Shown here: piece by piece, positions 47,301 to 55,863 of the stretch | Layout of the letters: each line of letters starts with the position of its first letter | Numbering within the stretch: position 1 is the stretch's first letter | Origin: Phycisphaerae bacterium | Lineage (GTDB): Bacteria; Planctomycetota; Phycisphaerae; UBA1845; PWPN01 | Length of the DNA: 64,000 bases | Direction: 5' to 3' | NCBI GenBank assembly: GCA_018003015.1 | Contig: JAGNEZ010000005.1 | Coordinates: forward strand, 62,001 to 126,000 | Notes under the pieces: model-generated | What the model saw: only the letters and a program-made list of their open reading frames with translations | What the model was told of the DNA's origin: nothing | The model's database searches: none | Program-made: the position numbers and the translations under genes

Positions 47301-48796
47301 CCACCGGCAGTGTCCCGCCCACCGTCGCCACCGCCGCGGTCACCGGAGTATCCGCCACTCAGGCATGCTGCGGCGGAAACGTGGTCTCCGACGGGGGAAC
47401 CCAAGTCGCCGCTCGAGGCGTATCCTGGAGCAAGGCCGACGACCCAACCACGGCACATACCAAGACCGTCGACAGCACCGGCATCGGTGCCTTCACCGTC
47501 ACCCTCGTCGACTTGAGCCCCAATACCCTCTACCTCGTCCGGGCGTACGCCACCAATGCCCGAGGCATCAGCTTCGGCTCGAATGTCGAATTCCGAACCG
47601 GCATGGTGTCCCCGACCGTCGTCACCTCAGAAGTCATGGGCGTCACCTCCACCACGGCCATGTGCGGCGGCAATGTCACCGCCGATGGTCTGGCCGAGGT
47701 CACCACCCGCGGCGTGTGCTGGAACACGACCGGCAACCCCACCACCGCTGACCGCAAAACAACCGACGGCGCCGGTACCGGAGTGTTCATCAGCAGTCTC
47801 ACCGATCTGAGTCCCGGCGTCGTCTACTACGCCCGCGCCTATGCCACCAACGCCCAGAGTACCGGCTACGGTGAACAGGTCGATTTCGTGACCGCCACCA
47901 CTGCACCTACCGTGACCACCACCGCAGTCACCAACGTGACCGCCACAACGGCCACTTGCGGCGGCCACGTGACCGCCAACGGCGGGGCCGAACTCAGCGC
48001 CCGAGGCGTCTGGTGGAACAAGGCGGACGAGCCCACGACCGCATACAGCAAGACGGTCGACGACACGACCACCGGACCGTTCGCCCTTAGCCTCACCGGC
48101 CTCAGCCCCGATACCGTCTACCATGTCCGGGCGTTCGCCGAGAACCCGGCAGGAACGTCCTACGGCGAGGCCCTGACCTTCACGACGACACCATCCGAAG
48201 TCGTTCCCGGCTTGGTCGTGGAAGCCGCCGCAGCCGAGGGAAACCCGAACGGGCCCGTGACAGTAGGCCAGGAACTGCGGCTCCTGATCACGGTGCAGAA
48301 CGCGGGAACAGCCCGCGCTCACCAGGTGACGGTGATCATTCCCATTCCGCCCAGGACCGAATACGTGTCCGCCCGACTCATCGAGAATACCGCCGTGCCG
48401 ACCGTGCTCGGCGACCTCCAGTCTGGGACACTCTATGTTAACCTGGACGATCTGACTCCAGGTGAACGAGTCGAAGTCGAACTCGTCCTCCGAGTGACCG
48501 CGGCTGGCCAGATCGCCGTATCCGCGGGCGCATGGAGCGCTCAACACACCGAGCTTGTGCTTAGTGCTCCAGCCCAGATCACGGCTCGCGAGGACTCCTC
48601 AACCGCCGGCAACTTGCCGGCACCGTTGACCTGCGGGGCAACCGGAACCCTGCCGTTACTCGCCTGCCTCACGGCCTGGGTCGCCAGGTACTCCAGCCTC
48701 AGGACCTGTTCGCCACCCAGCCGTTCAGCCCGTCGTCAGGAGGCGGGCGAAGCACATCGCCGGACGTTCCGAACATCACGCCTTCAAAGGCCTTGA
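44399..48796 (+). CDS. Large secreted protein: seven-bladed propeller plus eight FN3-like repeats
   Basis: A 1465-residue exported protein. The signal peptide MARLIRFACTLLASSLLLAP ends PAQAG. Residues about 25-360 hold seven 48-residue units of pattern WQTVGxAGFSxGTAxYxSLA then NGEPYVAYQD and TVMRYTGGS, the number for one seven-bladed beta-propeller. One FN3-type domain follows (about 365-480). Then come eight units of about 98 residues, each with a CGG, a RGVCWNTTGNPTT and a YHVRAYATNxxGTSYG segment. A DUF11-like domain (about 1280-1400) with VGQELRLLITVQNAGTARAH precedes a C-terminal CGATGTLPLLACLTAW stretch that may anchor it. ATG 44399 has AAGGA upstream. Probably a surface adhesin or polymer-binding protein; no catalytic motif seen. 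Confidence 0.85.
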   Translation: MARLIRFACTLLASSLLLAPPAQAGWEPVGTPGFSSSTANYESFTFCNGEPYVAFQDASQTNKATVMRYTGGSWQVVGTAGFSAGTAAYLSLAFNGEEPYVAFQDATVSSKATVMCYSGGSWQLVGTAGISAGTATYTSLAIHNGEPYVAYRDAGTSNRTLVKRYTGGAWQTVGGTGASPSTSNYVTLAFDNGEAYVAYQDSSNGSRATVRRFTGGSWQTVGSAGFSAGTATHLSLAFDNGEPYVAYQDAGNGTRATVMHYTGGSWQTVGSAGFSAGVAAYESIALYNGEPYVLYQDATNGSRATVMRYTGGNWQTVGPAGFSTGARYYGAIAFFNGEPYIAYRDSALASKAVVLRYIWPPTIQASNVTLSGITATQMNVSWTRGDGSACAVFMSQASSGEAAPADNTTYAASTTFGNGMQIGTTGWFCLYVGSGANVTVTGLTPAAAYRVMVCEYTGSVGKQDYLLGAATENPANVATLAYPPTVTTAAVTDIGATTAVCGGEVASDGGATVFARGVCWNTTGTPTTTDNKTMDGTGTGVFASTLTSLNPGATYHVRAYATNVQGTSYGAEVEFTANPVPSTVNTAAVTNVGSTTATCGGVVTADGGVAVTARGVCWNTTGNPTTADSFTTDGAGTGAFVSSLTGLNPNLTHYARAYATNSQGTSYGTEVAFTTDTGPPAVTTAAVTNVTADTSTCGGNVTGDGGLAIDARGVCWNTSGNPTTADNSTTDGAGLGAFVSSLTSLTPGITYHVRAYATNARGTSYGDDVQFTTGTTLPTVTTAGVTDVTATTVSCGGNVTSDGGLEVTERGVCWNTTGNPTTADSNTVNGTGAGTFSVSIASLNPNTTYHVRAYAINALGANYGHDVEFLTSAAPPTVTTSAVMGVTSTTAICGGAVTDDGMAAIATRGVCWNTTGNPTTADNKTADGAGLGTFVSSLTDLSPGVGYYVRAYAANAQSTGYGDTVHFTTGSVPPTVATAAVTGVSATQACCGGNVVSDGGTQVAARGVSWSKADDPTTAHTKTVDSTGIGAFTVTLVDLSPNTLYLVRAYATNARGISFGSNVEFRTGMVSPTVVTSEVMGVTSTTAMCGGNVTADGLAEVTTRGVCWNTTGNPTTADRKTTDGAGTGVFISSLTDLSPGVVYYARAYATNAQSTGYGEQVDFVTATTAPTVTTTAVTNVTATTATCGGHVTANGGAELSARGVWWNKADEPTTAYSKTVDDTTTGPFALSLTGLSPDTVYHVRAFAENPAGTSYGEALTFTTTPSEVVPGLVVEAAAAEGNPNGPVTVGQELRLLITVQNAGTARAHQVTVIIPIPPRTEYVSARLIENTAVPTVLGDLQSGTLYVNLDDLTPGERVEVELVLRVTAAGQIAVSAGAWSAQHTELVLSAPAQITAREDSSTAGNLPAPLTCGATGTLPLLACLTAWVARYSSLRTCSPPSRSARRQEAGEAHRRTFRTSRLQRP
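44472..45479 (+). repeat. Seven 144-base repeats encoding propeller blades
   Basis: Seven consecutive 48-codon units, all the same length, beginning at Trp codons (WEPVG, WQVVG, WQLVG, then four WQTVG). DNA as well as protein is repetitive, for example repeated forms of GGCGGAAGCTGGCAGACCGT, so the copies are recent or homogenised. Confidence 0.85.
45845..48196 (+). repeat. Eight repeats of about 294 bases encoding FN3-like units
   Basis: Units start at PTVTT- or STVNT-like motifs near 45848, 46142, 46439, 46730, 47027, 47321, 47615 and 47912. Each carries one CGG and one RGVxWN motif. Unit seven and unit five are more alike than neighbours (both have MGVTSTTA), which points to duplication of two-unit blocks. 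Confidence 0.8.
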
Positions 48797-48803
48797 ACCC
48801 AGG

Positions 48804-50261
48804 CTACTTGGGTATCTCGCTCATCGGAATCCCCAGCGCATCTGCCACCCCCTTGCCATACGCGGGATCAGCTTTCAGGCAGTTGACGATGTGACGCACC
48901 TTGATCATCTTCGGTGCATCACCCATGGCTCGAGCGGTGTTCGCGAAGAGCCTCGCTTGTTCGTCCGGCTTCATCAGGCGAAACAACTTGCCCGGCTGGG
49001 TGTAGTAGTCGTCATCGTCCTCGCGGTAATCCCAGTGATCGGCATTGCCGTTGATCTTCAGCGGCGGCTCGGCAAACTCCGGCTGCTGTTGCCAGTCGCC
49101 GTAACTGTTCGGCTCGTAGCCGCGCGTACTACCGTAATTGCCATCCACACGCATCGCCCCGTCGCGGTGGTAACTGTGGAACGGGCACCGCGACGCATTG
49201 ACCGGAATCAGATGGTGATTCACGCCCAATCGGTAGCGCTGGGCATCACCATAAGAGAACAGACGCCCCTGCAGCATCTTGTCCGGCGAGAAACCGATGC
49301 CGGGCACAATGTTGGCCGGGTTGAAGGCCGCCTGCTCGACCTCGGCGAAGTAGTTGTCCGGGTTGCGATTCAACTCCAGCACGCCCACCTCTACCAGTGG
49401 ATAGTCCTTGTGGTACCACACCTTGGTGAGGTCAAACGGGTGGTAAGGCAGGTTCTCGGCATCCAGTTCGGGCATGACCTGAATGAACATCGTCCAGCGA
49501 GGGAAGTCGCCCTTCTCGATACTCTCGTACAGATCGCGCTGATGGCTCTCGCGGCACTTCCCGATGATCCTCTCGGCCTCCTCGTCCGTCAGGTTCTTGA
49601 TCCCCTGCTGTGTCCTCAGATGGAACTTGACCCAGAAACGCTCGTTCTTCACGTTGATCATGCTGAACGTGTGACTGCCAAAGCCGTGCATATGCCGGTA
49701 AGTTGCCGGGATCCCCCGGTCACTCATCACGACCGTCACCTGGTGCAGCGCTTCCGGAAGCGAGGTCCAGAAGTCCCAGTTATTCAAGGCGCTGCGCAGG
49801 TTCGTGCGCGGGTCACGCTTCACGGCGTGATTGAGATCCGGGAACTTGAGCGGATCTCGCAAGAAGAAGACGGGCGTATTGTTGCCCACCAGATCCCAAT
49901 TCCCCTGCTCGGTGTAGAACTTGACCGCGAAACCGCGGATATCGCGCTCGGCGTCCGCCGCTCCGCGCTCCCCGGCGACCGTGGAGAACCGAACAAACAG
50001 ATCAGTCTTCTTCCCGACCTGCGAGAAGATCTTCGCTTTCGTGTAGCGAGTAATGTCGTGCGTCACCGTGAAGCTCCCGTACGCCCCGGAACCCTTGGCG
50101 TGCATCCGCCGCTCCGGAATGACCTCACGATCGAAGTGAGCGAGTTTCTCCAGGTACCAGACATCCTGGAGCAACATGGGACCGCGCGGCCCCGCGGTCA
50201 TGACATTCTGATTGTCGGGGACCGGTGCTCCAGCATTGGTCGTGAGCTTCTTCTCGTTCAT
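48804..50261 (-). CDS. katA: Heme catalase (small-subunit, clade 3 type)
   Basis: Breaks hydrogen peroxide to water and oxygen. The 485-residue enzyme has the distal His in [15 protein letters not shown], the catalytic Asn in [18 protein letters not shown], and the proximal heme ligand Tyr in [13 protein letters not shown]. Length and the [13 protein letters not shown] region fit small-subunit bacterial catalases. The ATG overlaps the stop of the Fur-family gene, with AAGGAG inside that gene's tail, so the regulator and enzyme are co-transcribed. That is a typical peroxide-response pair. No signal peptide; cytoplasmic. Confidence 0.96.
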   Translation of the reverse strand: MNEKKLTTNAGAPVPDNQNVMTAGPRGPMLLQDVWYLEKLAHFDREVIPERRMHAKGSGAYGSFTVTHDITRYTKAKIFSQVGKKTDLFVRFSTVAGERGAADAERDIRGFAVKFYTEQGNWDLVGNNTPVFFLRDPLKFPDLNHAVKRDPRTNLRSALNNWDFWTSLPEALHQVTVVMSDRGIPATYRHMHGFGSHTFSMINVKNERFWVKFHLRTQQGIKNLTDEEAERIIGKCRESHQRDLYESIEKGDFPRWTMFIQVMPELDAENLPYHPFDLTKVWYHKDYPLVEVGVLELNRNPDNYFAEVEQAAFNPANIVPGIGFSPDKMLQGRLFSYGDAQRYRLGVNHHLIPVNASRCPFHSYHRDGAMRVDGNYGSTRGYEPNSYGDWQQQPEFAEPPLKINGNADHWDYREDDDDYYTQPGKLFRLMKPDEQARLFANTARAMGDAPKMIKVRHIVNCLKADPAYGKGVADALGIPMSEIPK

Positions 50262-50806
50262 CGGTTTCTCCTTTTCTTGGTTTCGCCAGTCTTCCGGGAA
50301 ATCATCCGCTGACCCGCCTTCGGCCGACCGACCGGCCGACTCGTGCGGACCCTAGCCGCCCGCTTCCTCAGACAGTCGGCACACGTTCCGCGAAAGTGAA
50401 CGTGGTAGTCGTCAATCAAAAACCCGTGGCCGCGGACATCGGGCAGGGGAACGCAATTCAACCGCGGATCCTCCACATCGATGATGCGCTCACAGGACAG
50501 GCATACGAGATGATGATGCTGATGTGTCTTCGGATCGAACCGGGCGGCGGAACCCGGATGACACACCTTGGTCACCATGCCCGTAGCCACCAGCATCTCC
50601 AGGATGCGATAGACGGAAGTCCGCGAGACTCCCGGCAACCGAGCCTGTACCGCGGAGTAGACCTGGTCGGCCGTGGGATGATCCTCGCGCCCGCGAATCG
50701 CTTCAAACACTGCCCGACGATGCACCGTCAGAGGCAGGCCTCGCTCGCGGCAAACCCGCCGTAGACGATCTGTCCATGTCTCATCCAACGGACGACTCCC
50801 GCACAC
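50258..50806 (-). CDS. perR: Fur-family peroxide regulator (PerR-like)
   Basis: A 182-residue metal-dependent repressor. The winged-helix part has [26 protein letters not shown] and [18 protein letters not shown]. The metal region has HQHHHLVC, and two CxxC pairs (CLSC, CADC) form the structural zinc site. Coupling to katA favours PerR over Fur. The C-terminal 35 residues are basic and extend beyond the usual length. The start is taken as GTG at 50806, just behind an AT-rich stretch and without a clear ribosome site, so a later start is possible. Confidence 0.88.
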   Translation of the reverse strand: MCGSRPLDETWTDRLRRVCRERGLPLTVHRRAVFEAIRGREDHPTADQVYSAVQARLPGVSRTSVYRILEMLVATGMVTKVCHPGSAARFDPKTHQHHHLVCLSCERIIDVEDPRLNCVPLPDVRGHGFLIDDYHVHFRGTCADCLRKRAARVRTSRPVGRPKAGQRMISRKTGETKKRRNR

Positions 50807-50811
50807 TCGGA

Positions 50812-50845
50812 TGGTAATTAATCACAACTGCATTAGATTAGCACG
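50812..50845 (-). promoter_or_regulatory. AT-rich control region of perR-katA
   Basis: A marked AT-rich island in GC-rich surroundings just upstream of perR. TAATC and GATTA form an inverted pair 12 bases apart, and TAATCT or TTAATT could be -10 boxes. It may hold the self-regulated peroxide promoter; no classical PerR box (TTATAATnATTATAA) is seen. Confidence 0.35.
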
Positions 50846-50941
50846 CTGGCTCCGTCTTGGCCACCGGCGAGGGAGAATTGACCTTCCCGTTCGCCCAAGA
50901 GAACACTCGCCAACCTTCCTCCCGGACCACCTCCACCCCGC

Positions 50942-50970
50942 TTGCCCGCTCCAATAATGTCGCCTACAAT
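50942..50970 (+). promoter_or_regulatory. metY promoter
   Basis: TTGCCC (50942-50947), 17-base spacer, TACAAT (50965-50970). The leader would be about 60 bases and contains AGGAC-CC-GTCCT, a five-base hairpin. Confidence 0.55.
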
Positions 50971-51039
50971 AGTCGTCATTCATCAGGACCCGTCCTGCTG
51001 AGGACGTGATCCTGGCTTGGGTCACTGCGAGGAGCGATG

Positions 51040-52344
51040 ATGTCAGACAAACCGCTCAAGGGAATAGGTACCCGCTGCCTGCACGCCGGCCAGGAGCCGG
51101 ATCCCACCACCACCGCCCGGGCTGTGCCGATCTACGCGACCAGCAGCTACGTGTTCCGTGACAGCGACCACGCGGCTAACCTCTTCGGTCTTAAAGAGTT
51201 CGGCAACATCTACAGCCGGCTCATGAACCCGACCAACGATGTACTTGAGAAGCGGCTGGCGGCCCTGGACGGCGGCGTCGGGGCGCTGACCTTGTCCAGC
51301 GGGCAGTCGGCCATCTACGTCGCTATCTTCAACATCTGCCGTGCGGCACAGAACATCCTCAGCGCGACCAGCCTCTACGGCGGAACCTGGACCCTGTTCA
51401 CCCAGACCTTTCCCAAGCTGGGCATCAACGTCAAGTTCTTCGATCCGCTCAAGCCGGCCGACATCAGGCAGTTGGCCGACAGGCACACCCGGGCCGTCTA
51501 CCTGGAGTCGCTGGGCAATCCCAAGAATGACGTGGCTGATTTCGCCGAGGTCGCCCGGGTCGCTCACCAGTGCGGACTACCCGTGATCTGTGACAACACG
51601 GTCATGACCCCCTACTTGCTCCGGCCGTTCGAGCACGGGATCGACATCACCGTCTACAGCCTGACCAAGTTCCTGGGTGGCCACGGCTTGCACGTCGGCG
51701 GAGCGATCGTGGACTCGGGCAAGTTCGATTGGACCGCCGATCGGAAGAAATGGCCGGAGTTCACCGAACCGGACCCGTCCTACCACGGCGTGGTCTTCGC
51801 CGAAGCCCTCAAACCGATCGGCAACATCGCGTACATCACCAAGTGCCGGACCCATGTCCTGCGCGACATGGGCAGTTGCCTCAGCCCCTTCGCCGCCTTC
51901 CTGTTCCTGCAGGGCATCGAGACGCTGCACGTGCGGATGCCCCGGCACTGCGAGAATGCCCTGAAAGTCGCCCAATACCTCCAGGCACACCAGGCCGTCT
52001 CATGGGTGAATTACCCGGGCATGCCCGAGCATCCCTGCCATGCCAATGCCAAGAAGTACCTTCCACGTGGAGCGGGAGCGATGGTCGGCTTCGGCATCAA
52101 GGGCGGCACCGAGGCGGGCAAGAAGTTCATCAACTCAGTCAAGCTGCTGTCCCATCTGGCCAATATCGGCGATGCCAAGAGCCTGTGCATCCACCCGGCC
52201 AGCACCACGCATTCGCAGCTCAGCCCGCACGAACAGGCCGCCACCGGCGTGGTCCCCGAGTACGTGCGGCTGTCGATCGGGATCGAGGACATTGAGGACA
52301 TCATCGCTGACTTTGACCAGGCCCTGGCGGCCTCGCAGAAGTAA
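51040..52344 (+). CDS. metY: O-acetylhomoserine sulfhydrylase
   Basis: A PLP enzyme that joins sulfide to O-acetylhomoserine, giving homocysteine directly. The 434-residue length and the motifs [47 protein letters not shown] and the PLP-binding Lys in [11 protein letters not shown] fit MetY rather than the shorter MetB/Met[11 protein letters not shown] near the end is also typical. Two adjacent ATGs exist (51037, 51040); the second is better spaced from GAGGAG. The next gene makes its substrate, so the two form the direct-sulfhydrylation route to methionine. Confidence 0.94.
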   Translation: MSDKPLKGIGTRCLHAGQEPDPTTTARAVPIYATSSYVFRDSDHAANLFGLKEFGNIYSRLMNPTNDVLEKRLAALDGGVGALTLSSGQSAIYVAIFNICRAAQNILSATSLYGGTWTLFTQTFPKLGINVKFFDPLKPADIRQLADRHTRAVYLESLGNPKNDVADFAEVARVAHQCGLPVICDNTVMTPYLLRPFEHGIDITVYSLTKFLGGHGLHVGGAIVDSGKFDWTADRKKWPEFTEPDPSYHGVVFAEALKPIGNIAYITKCRTHVLRDMGSCLSPFAAFLFLQGIETLHVRMPRHCENALKVAQYLQAHQAVSWVNYPGMPEHPCHANAKKYLPRGAGAMVGFGIKGGTEAGKKFINSVKLLSHLANIGDAKSLCIHPASTTHSQLSPHEQAATGVVPEYVRLSIGIEDIEDIIADFDQALAASQK

Positions 52345-52513
52345 GCCCGCGGACAGGACATTCACGGCGAACCCCGGGACCGGACTCCGGCGTTCTGCCT
52401 GGCGGGGCTGCACGCGGCTTTGCGTTTGTACCATGAACGTACTATCACACCGGTGAGACGAGTCGTCGCCGGAATCGCCGGCGCGGCTTGATGAGCGGCC
52501 GGACGAACGAGCC

Positions 52514-54349
52514 ATGAGTGAAGTCATGAGCGACAACCTGGAGGGACACCCCAAGCTGCGGGGTTCGGTCGGCATCGTCCAGCCACGGACGGTGACGCTG
52601 TTCGAGCCGCCCCATCTGCTGCAGTTGGAGTGCGGACGGGAGCTGGGCCCGATCCAGGTCACCTATGAAACCTGTGGGACGCTCGACGAAGACCACGGCA
52701 ACGCGGTCCTCATCTTCCACGCCCTCTCCGGTGACGCTCACGTGGCCGGCTACCACAGCATCGAGGACCGCAAGGCCGGCTGGTGGGAGAACATGGTCGG
52801 GCCGGGCAAGGGCATCGATACCGACAAGTACTTCGTGATCTGCGCCAACACGCTGGGCGGCTGCAGGGGAACCACTGGCCCGTCGAGCACCAATCCGGAA
52901 ACCGGCAAGCCCTGGGGTCTCGATTTCCCGGTCATCACCATCGAGGACATGGTCAAGGTTCAGAAGGCCTTGGTCGACCACCTGGGCATCAGGCGGCTCC
53001 TGGCCGTCATTGGCGGCTCGATGGGCGGCATGCTGGTACTGGAATGGATGGTCCGCTACCCGGACCTCGTCAAGGCGGCGATCCCCGTCGCCACCACGCC
53101 GCGACAGAGCGCTCAGTGCATCGCCTTCGACGCTGTCGGGCGCAGCGCGATCTTGGCCGACCCGAACTTCAGGAACGGCCAATATCACGGTGGCGCCCCG
53201 CCAGAGGATGGCCTGGCCATCGCCCGCATGGTTGGGCATATCACCTACCTGTCCGAGCAGGGCATGCACGAGAAGTTCGGGCGGCAACTCCGCCGTGCGG
53301 AGAAGTACAGCTACGACTTCACCAATGAGTTCTCTGTCGAGACCTACCTGGACTACCAGGGCCGCGCGTTCGTCCAGCGCTTCGACGCCAACAGTTACCT
53401 GTACATCACCAAGGCCCTGGACTACTACGATCTCGGCGGACGGTGCGGTTCACTGGTCAAGGCTTTCGAGAACGTCCAGGCCAGCGTGCTGGTTATCAGC
53501 CTCTCGGGCGACTGGCTTTACACCCCGCAGCAGTCGCGGATGATCGTGGACGCCCTGCTGGCCAACGGCAAGACCGTCTCCTACTCCGAGATCAACTCGG
53601 CCTACGGCCACGACGCTTTCCTGCTCGAGCCCAACGTTCTCGGTCGCCTGATCAGCGGCGTCCTGGCGGCGGCCAGCGGCCGGCCGGTCCTCGACCGAGG
53701 CGACGATCTTCAGCCCTACCTCCAGACGCCAGCCATCAAGACCGCCTGGCACCGCCAGCGGATCGACTACGACCGGATCGAGGATCTGATCACTCCGGAC
53801 TCCAGCGTGCTGGATCTCGGCTGCGGGCGCGGGCTTCTGCTCAGCCGGCTGATGCAGCGAGAACGAGTTCGCGGGCTGGGCGTCGAGGTGGTCCAGGACT
53901 CGATCTGCCAGTGCGTCGAACGCGGCATCCCGGTCGTCGACCTCGACGTCGAGACCGAGCTCTCCTGCTTTCCCGACCGGAGCTACGACTACGTGGTCCT
54001 GTCGCAAACCCTGCAGACCCTGCGGCGACCGGACGTGGTCCTCGACCAGATGCTGCGGATCGGCCGGCACGGGATTGTCAGCTTCCCCAACCTGGTTTAC
54101 TGGAAGCCCATGCTGCAAATGCTGCTCACCGGGCGGACGCCGGTGACCGAGAGCCTGCCCTTCTGGTGGTACAACACACCAAATGTCCGTTGTCTGACGA
54201 TCCGCGACTTCGAGGCATACTGCCGGGAACACCGGATCCGCATCCACCGCAAGATCGCCCTGCTCGAAGGTCGTCGGCAGCCGATCGCGTTCCTGCCCAG
54301 CCTGCGAGCGGCCGAAGCCATCTTCGTCATCAGCCGCAAGGGCAGGTGA
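52514..54349 (+). CDS. metX: Homoserine O-acetyltransferase fused to MetW
   Basis: A 611-residue fusion. Residues 1-395 are MetX, an alpha/beta-hydrolase that acetylates homoserine: nucleophile Ser in VIGGSMGGMLVLEW, Asp in SLSGDWLYTPQQS and His in SAYGHDAFLLEP, with SSTNPETGKPWG upstream. Residues about 410-605 are MetW, a methyltransferase-fold partner: SSVLDLGCGRGLLLSRL, GLGVEVVQDSICQCVERG, VVLSQTLQTLRRPDVVLDQM. In most bacteria metX and metW are separate adjacent genes, and MetW helps MetX activity; here one chain guarantees equal amounts. It lies 170 bases after metY. Whether MetW still binds AdoMet as a sensor is unknown. Confidence 0.94.
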   Translation: MSEVMSDNLEGHPKLRGSVGIVQPRTVTLFEPPHLLQLECGRELGPIQVTYETCGTLDEDHGNAVLIFHALSGDAHVAGYHSIEDRKAGWWENMVGPGKGIDTDKYFVICANTLGGCRGTTGPSSTNPETGKPWGLDFPVITIEDMVKVQKALVDHLGIRRLLAVIGGSMGGMLVLEWMVRYPDLVKAAIPVATTPRQSAQCIAFDAVGRSAILADPNFRNGQYHGGAPPEDGLAIARMVGHITYLSEQGMHEKFGRQLRRAEKYSYDFTNEFSVETYLDYQGRAFVQRFDANSYLYITKALDYYDLGGRCGSLVKAFENVQASVLVISLSGDWLYTPQQSRMIVDALLANGKTVSYSEINSAYGHDAFLLEPNVLGRLISGVLAAASGRPVLDRGDDLQPYLQTPAIKTAWHRQRIDYDRIEDLITPDSSVLDLGCGRGLLLSRLMQRERVRGLGVEVVQDSICQCVERGIPVVDLDVETELSCFPDRSYDYVVLSQTLQTLRRPDVVLDQMLRIGRHGIVSFPNLVYWKPMLQMLLTGRTPVTESLPFWWYNTPNVRCLTIRDFEAYCREHRIRIHRKIALLEGRRQPIAFLPSLRAAEAIFVISRKGR

Positions 54350-55669
54350 TCAGCTGGCCCCGCCCTTCTTCCTTGCCGCAGCGGGAGCCCTGCCGCCCCT
54401 GGGCGGGCCGGCCTCGGCGCCGGGAACGGGGATGAGGCTCTTGAGGTTCTCCGGGGTGAGTTTGACATCGGGCGGCGACAGCTTCTCGTCGGACTTTATC
54501 GCCTGGTCCCAAGTGACCGCCTTGCCGGTATAGGCCGACATGCGGGCCATGATGCCGCATAGCGTGGACTCGGCGATGTTTCGGGCCTCGTTGATCGGCT
54601 TGCCCGCGCGGATGGCGGCAATCAAATCGGCGTGCTCCTGAACGTACTCCGGAGGAGACTTGACGTCGAGCTTGCCCACCGTGCTGATCCAGCCGTTGCA
54701 GTTCGAGACGCCGGTCTCGCCGATCACGCGTTCGGATATGTCCTTGGCGCAGCCGGTGATTTGCCGGCACTGGCTGAGCACGCGGATTTCCTGGTGGGTC
54801 TTGTCGCCCGGGTAGACGAAGTCGGCCGCGAACCAGTCGTACTGGTCGCCGCTGAGTCGCCGGTGGCGGGAACCCATGGCCACTACCCGGGTCGGATGGG
54901 TTCCCAGCACCCAGTTGATCACGTCGATATTGTGAACATGCTGCTCGACGATGTGGTCGCCGGACAGCCATCGCCAGCGGTACCAGCCGCGGACCATCCA
55001 TTCGAAGTCGGACCGCCCGGTTCGGTTTTCCAGGAACCGGGCCTCGTTTCGAGGGCCTTCCTGGTTCCAGTAGCATTGGGCGGCCAGGATCCGGCCGATG
55101 GCCCCGTCGTGAATCCGCCTGACGGTCTCGATGTAGCCCTTGTGGTGGCGCCGCTGGGTGCCGGCCACGATGGCGAGCCCCTTCCCCGCGGCCTTTTCGC
55201 CGGCGGCAAGCACCTTGCGGATCCCGACCGGATCCACGGCGGCCGGCTTCTCCATGAACACGTGCTTGCCCGCCTGGACGGCAGCCTCCAGGTGATCGGG
55301 CCTGAAGTGAGGCGGGGTCGCCAGGATCACGTAATCCACGTCGAGCTCGAGCACTTTGCTGAAGGCGTCGAGGCCCACGAAGCAGTGCTTGTCCTCGATG
55401 GATGTCCGGGCAAGGAGCTGCTCGCGACAGCGTGCAATCCGGTCGGGGAACAGGTCGGCCAAGGCCACGACCCGGACGTTCGGATCCGCGTTCATGGCGT
55501 CCAGGGCGGCACCGGTCCCGCGGGCACCGCTGCCGATCAGGCCGATCTTCAGGGTCCTGCCCGGCTCGGCGGCCCGGAGCCTTGGCACCGAAACGCCGGC
55601 CGCAGTCCCCACGATCGCCGCCCTGCTCCAGCCGCCTGTCAACGCACCTCGACTCATTCGATCGGACAT
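54350..55669 (-). CDS. Gfo/Idh/MocA-family oxidoreductase (exported type)
   Basis: A 439-residue NAD(P)-dependent sugar or cyclitol oxidoreductase. The Rossmann motif GLIGSGARGTGAALDAM, the catalytic-region EKPAAVDPVG, and GDHIVEQHVHNIDVINW are visible. The first 35 residues are signal-like but have only single Arg residues before the hydrophobic part, a weak twin-arginine signal. ATG 55669 follows GGAGAG. It shares many segments with the gene just upstream (for example MSAYTGKAVTWDQAIKS), so the pair arose by duplication. The basic, Ala-rich C-terminus is an extension. The substrate is unknown; the planctomycete family is large and poorly assigned. Confidence 0.86.
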   Translation of the reverse strand: MSDRMSRGALTGGWSRAAIVGTAAGVSVPRLRAAEPGRTLKIGLIGSGARGTGAALDAMNADPNVRVVALADLFPDRIARCREQLLARTSIEDKHCFVGLDAFSKVLELDVDYVILATPPHFRPDHLEAAVQAGKHVFMEKPAAVDPVGIRKVLAAGEKAAGKGLAIVAGTQRRHHKGYIETVRRIHDGAIGRILAAQCYWNQEGPRNEARFLENRTGRSDFEWMVRGWYRWRWLSGDHIVEQHVHNIDVINWVLGTHPTRVVAMGSRHRRLSGDQYDWFAADFVYPGDKTHQEIRVLSQCRQITGCAKDISERVIGETGVSNCNGWISTVGKLDVKSPPEYVQEHADLIAAIRAGKPINEARNIAESTLCGIMARMSAYTGKAVTWDQAIKSDEKLSPPDVKLTPENLKSLIPVPGAEAGPPRGGRAPAAARKKGGAS

Positions 55670-55863
55670 GAGACGCTCTCCGCTTTTCGTTTCCGGCCGG
55701 CTCCAAGGAATCGACGGTGACCGACGGCCACGCTCTGAGGCGCCGGCTCTACCGAAGAACCCGGGCCCGGCGGAAGACGCCTCTTCGGCCGGGCCCGTTT
55801 GACTCCTTTTGCCGGTATAGGCCTCTCACGGGCACGTCCAGGGGTGCCGTCTGGCCGCCGGCC

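Noticed and set aside
50971-51036. SAM or SAH riboswitch in the metY leader
   Set aside because: Only about 60 bases with one five-base hairpin; none of the known SAM/SAH riboswitch core motifs are recognisable.
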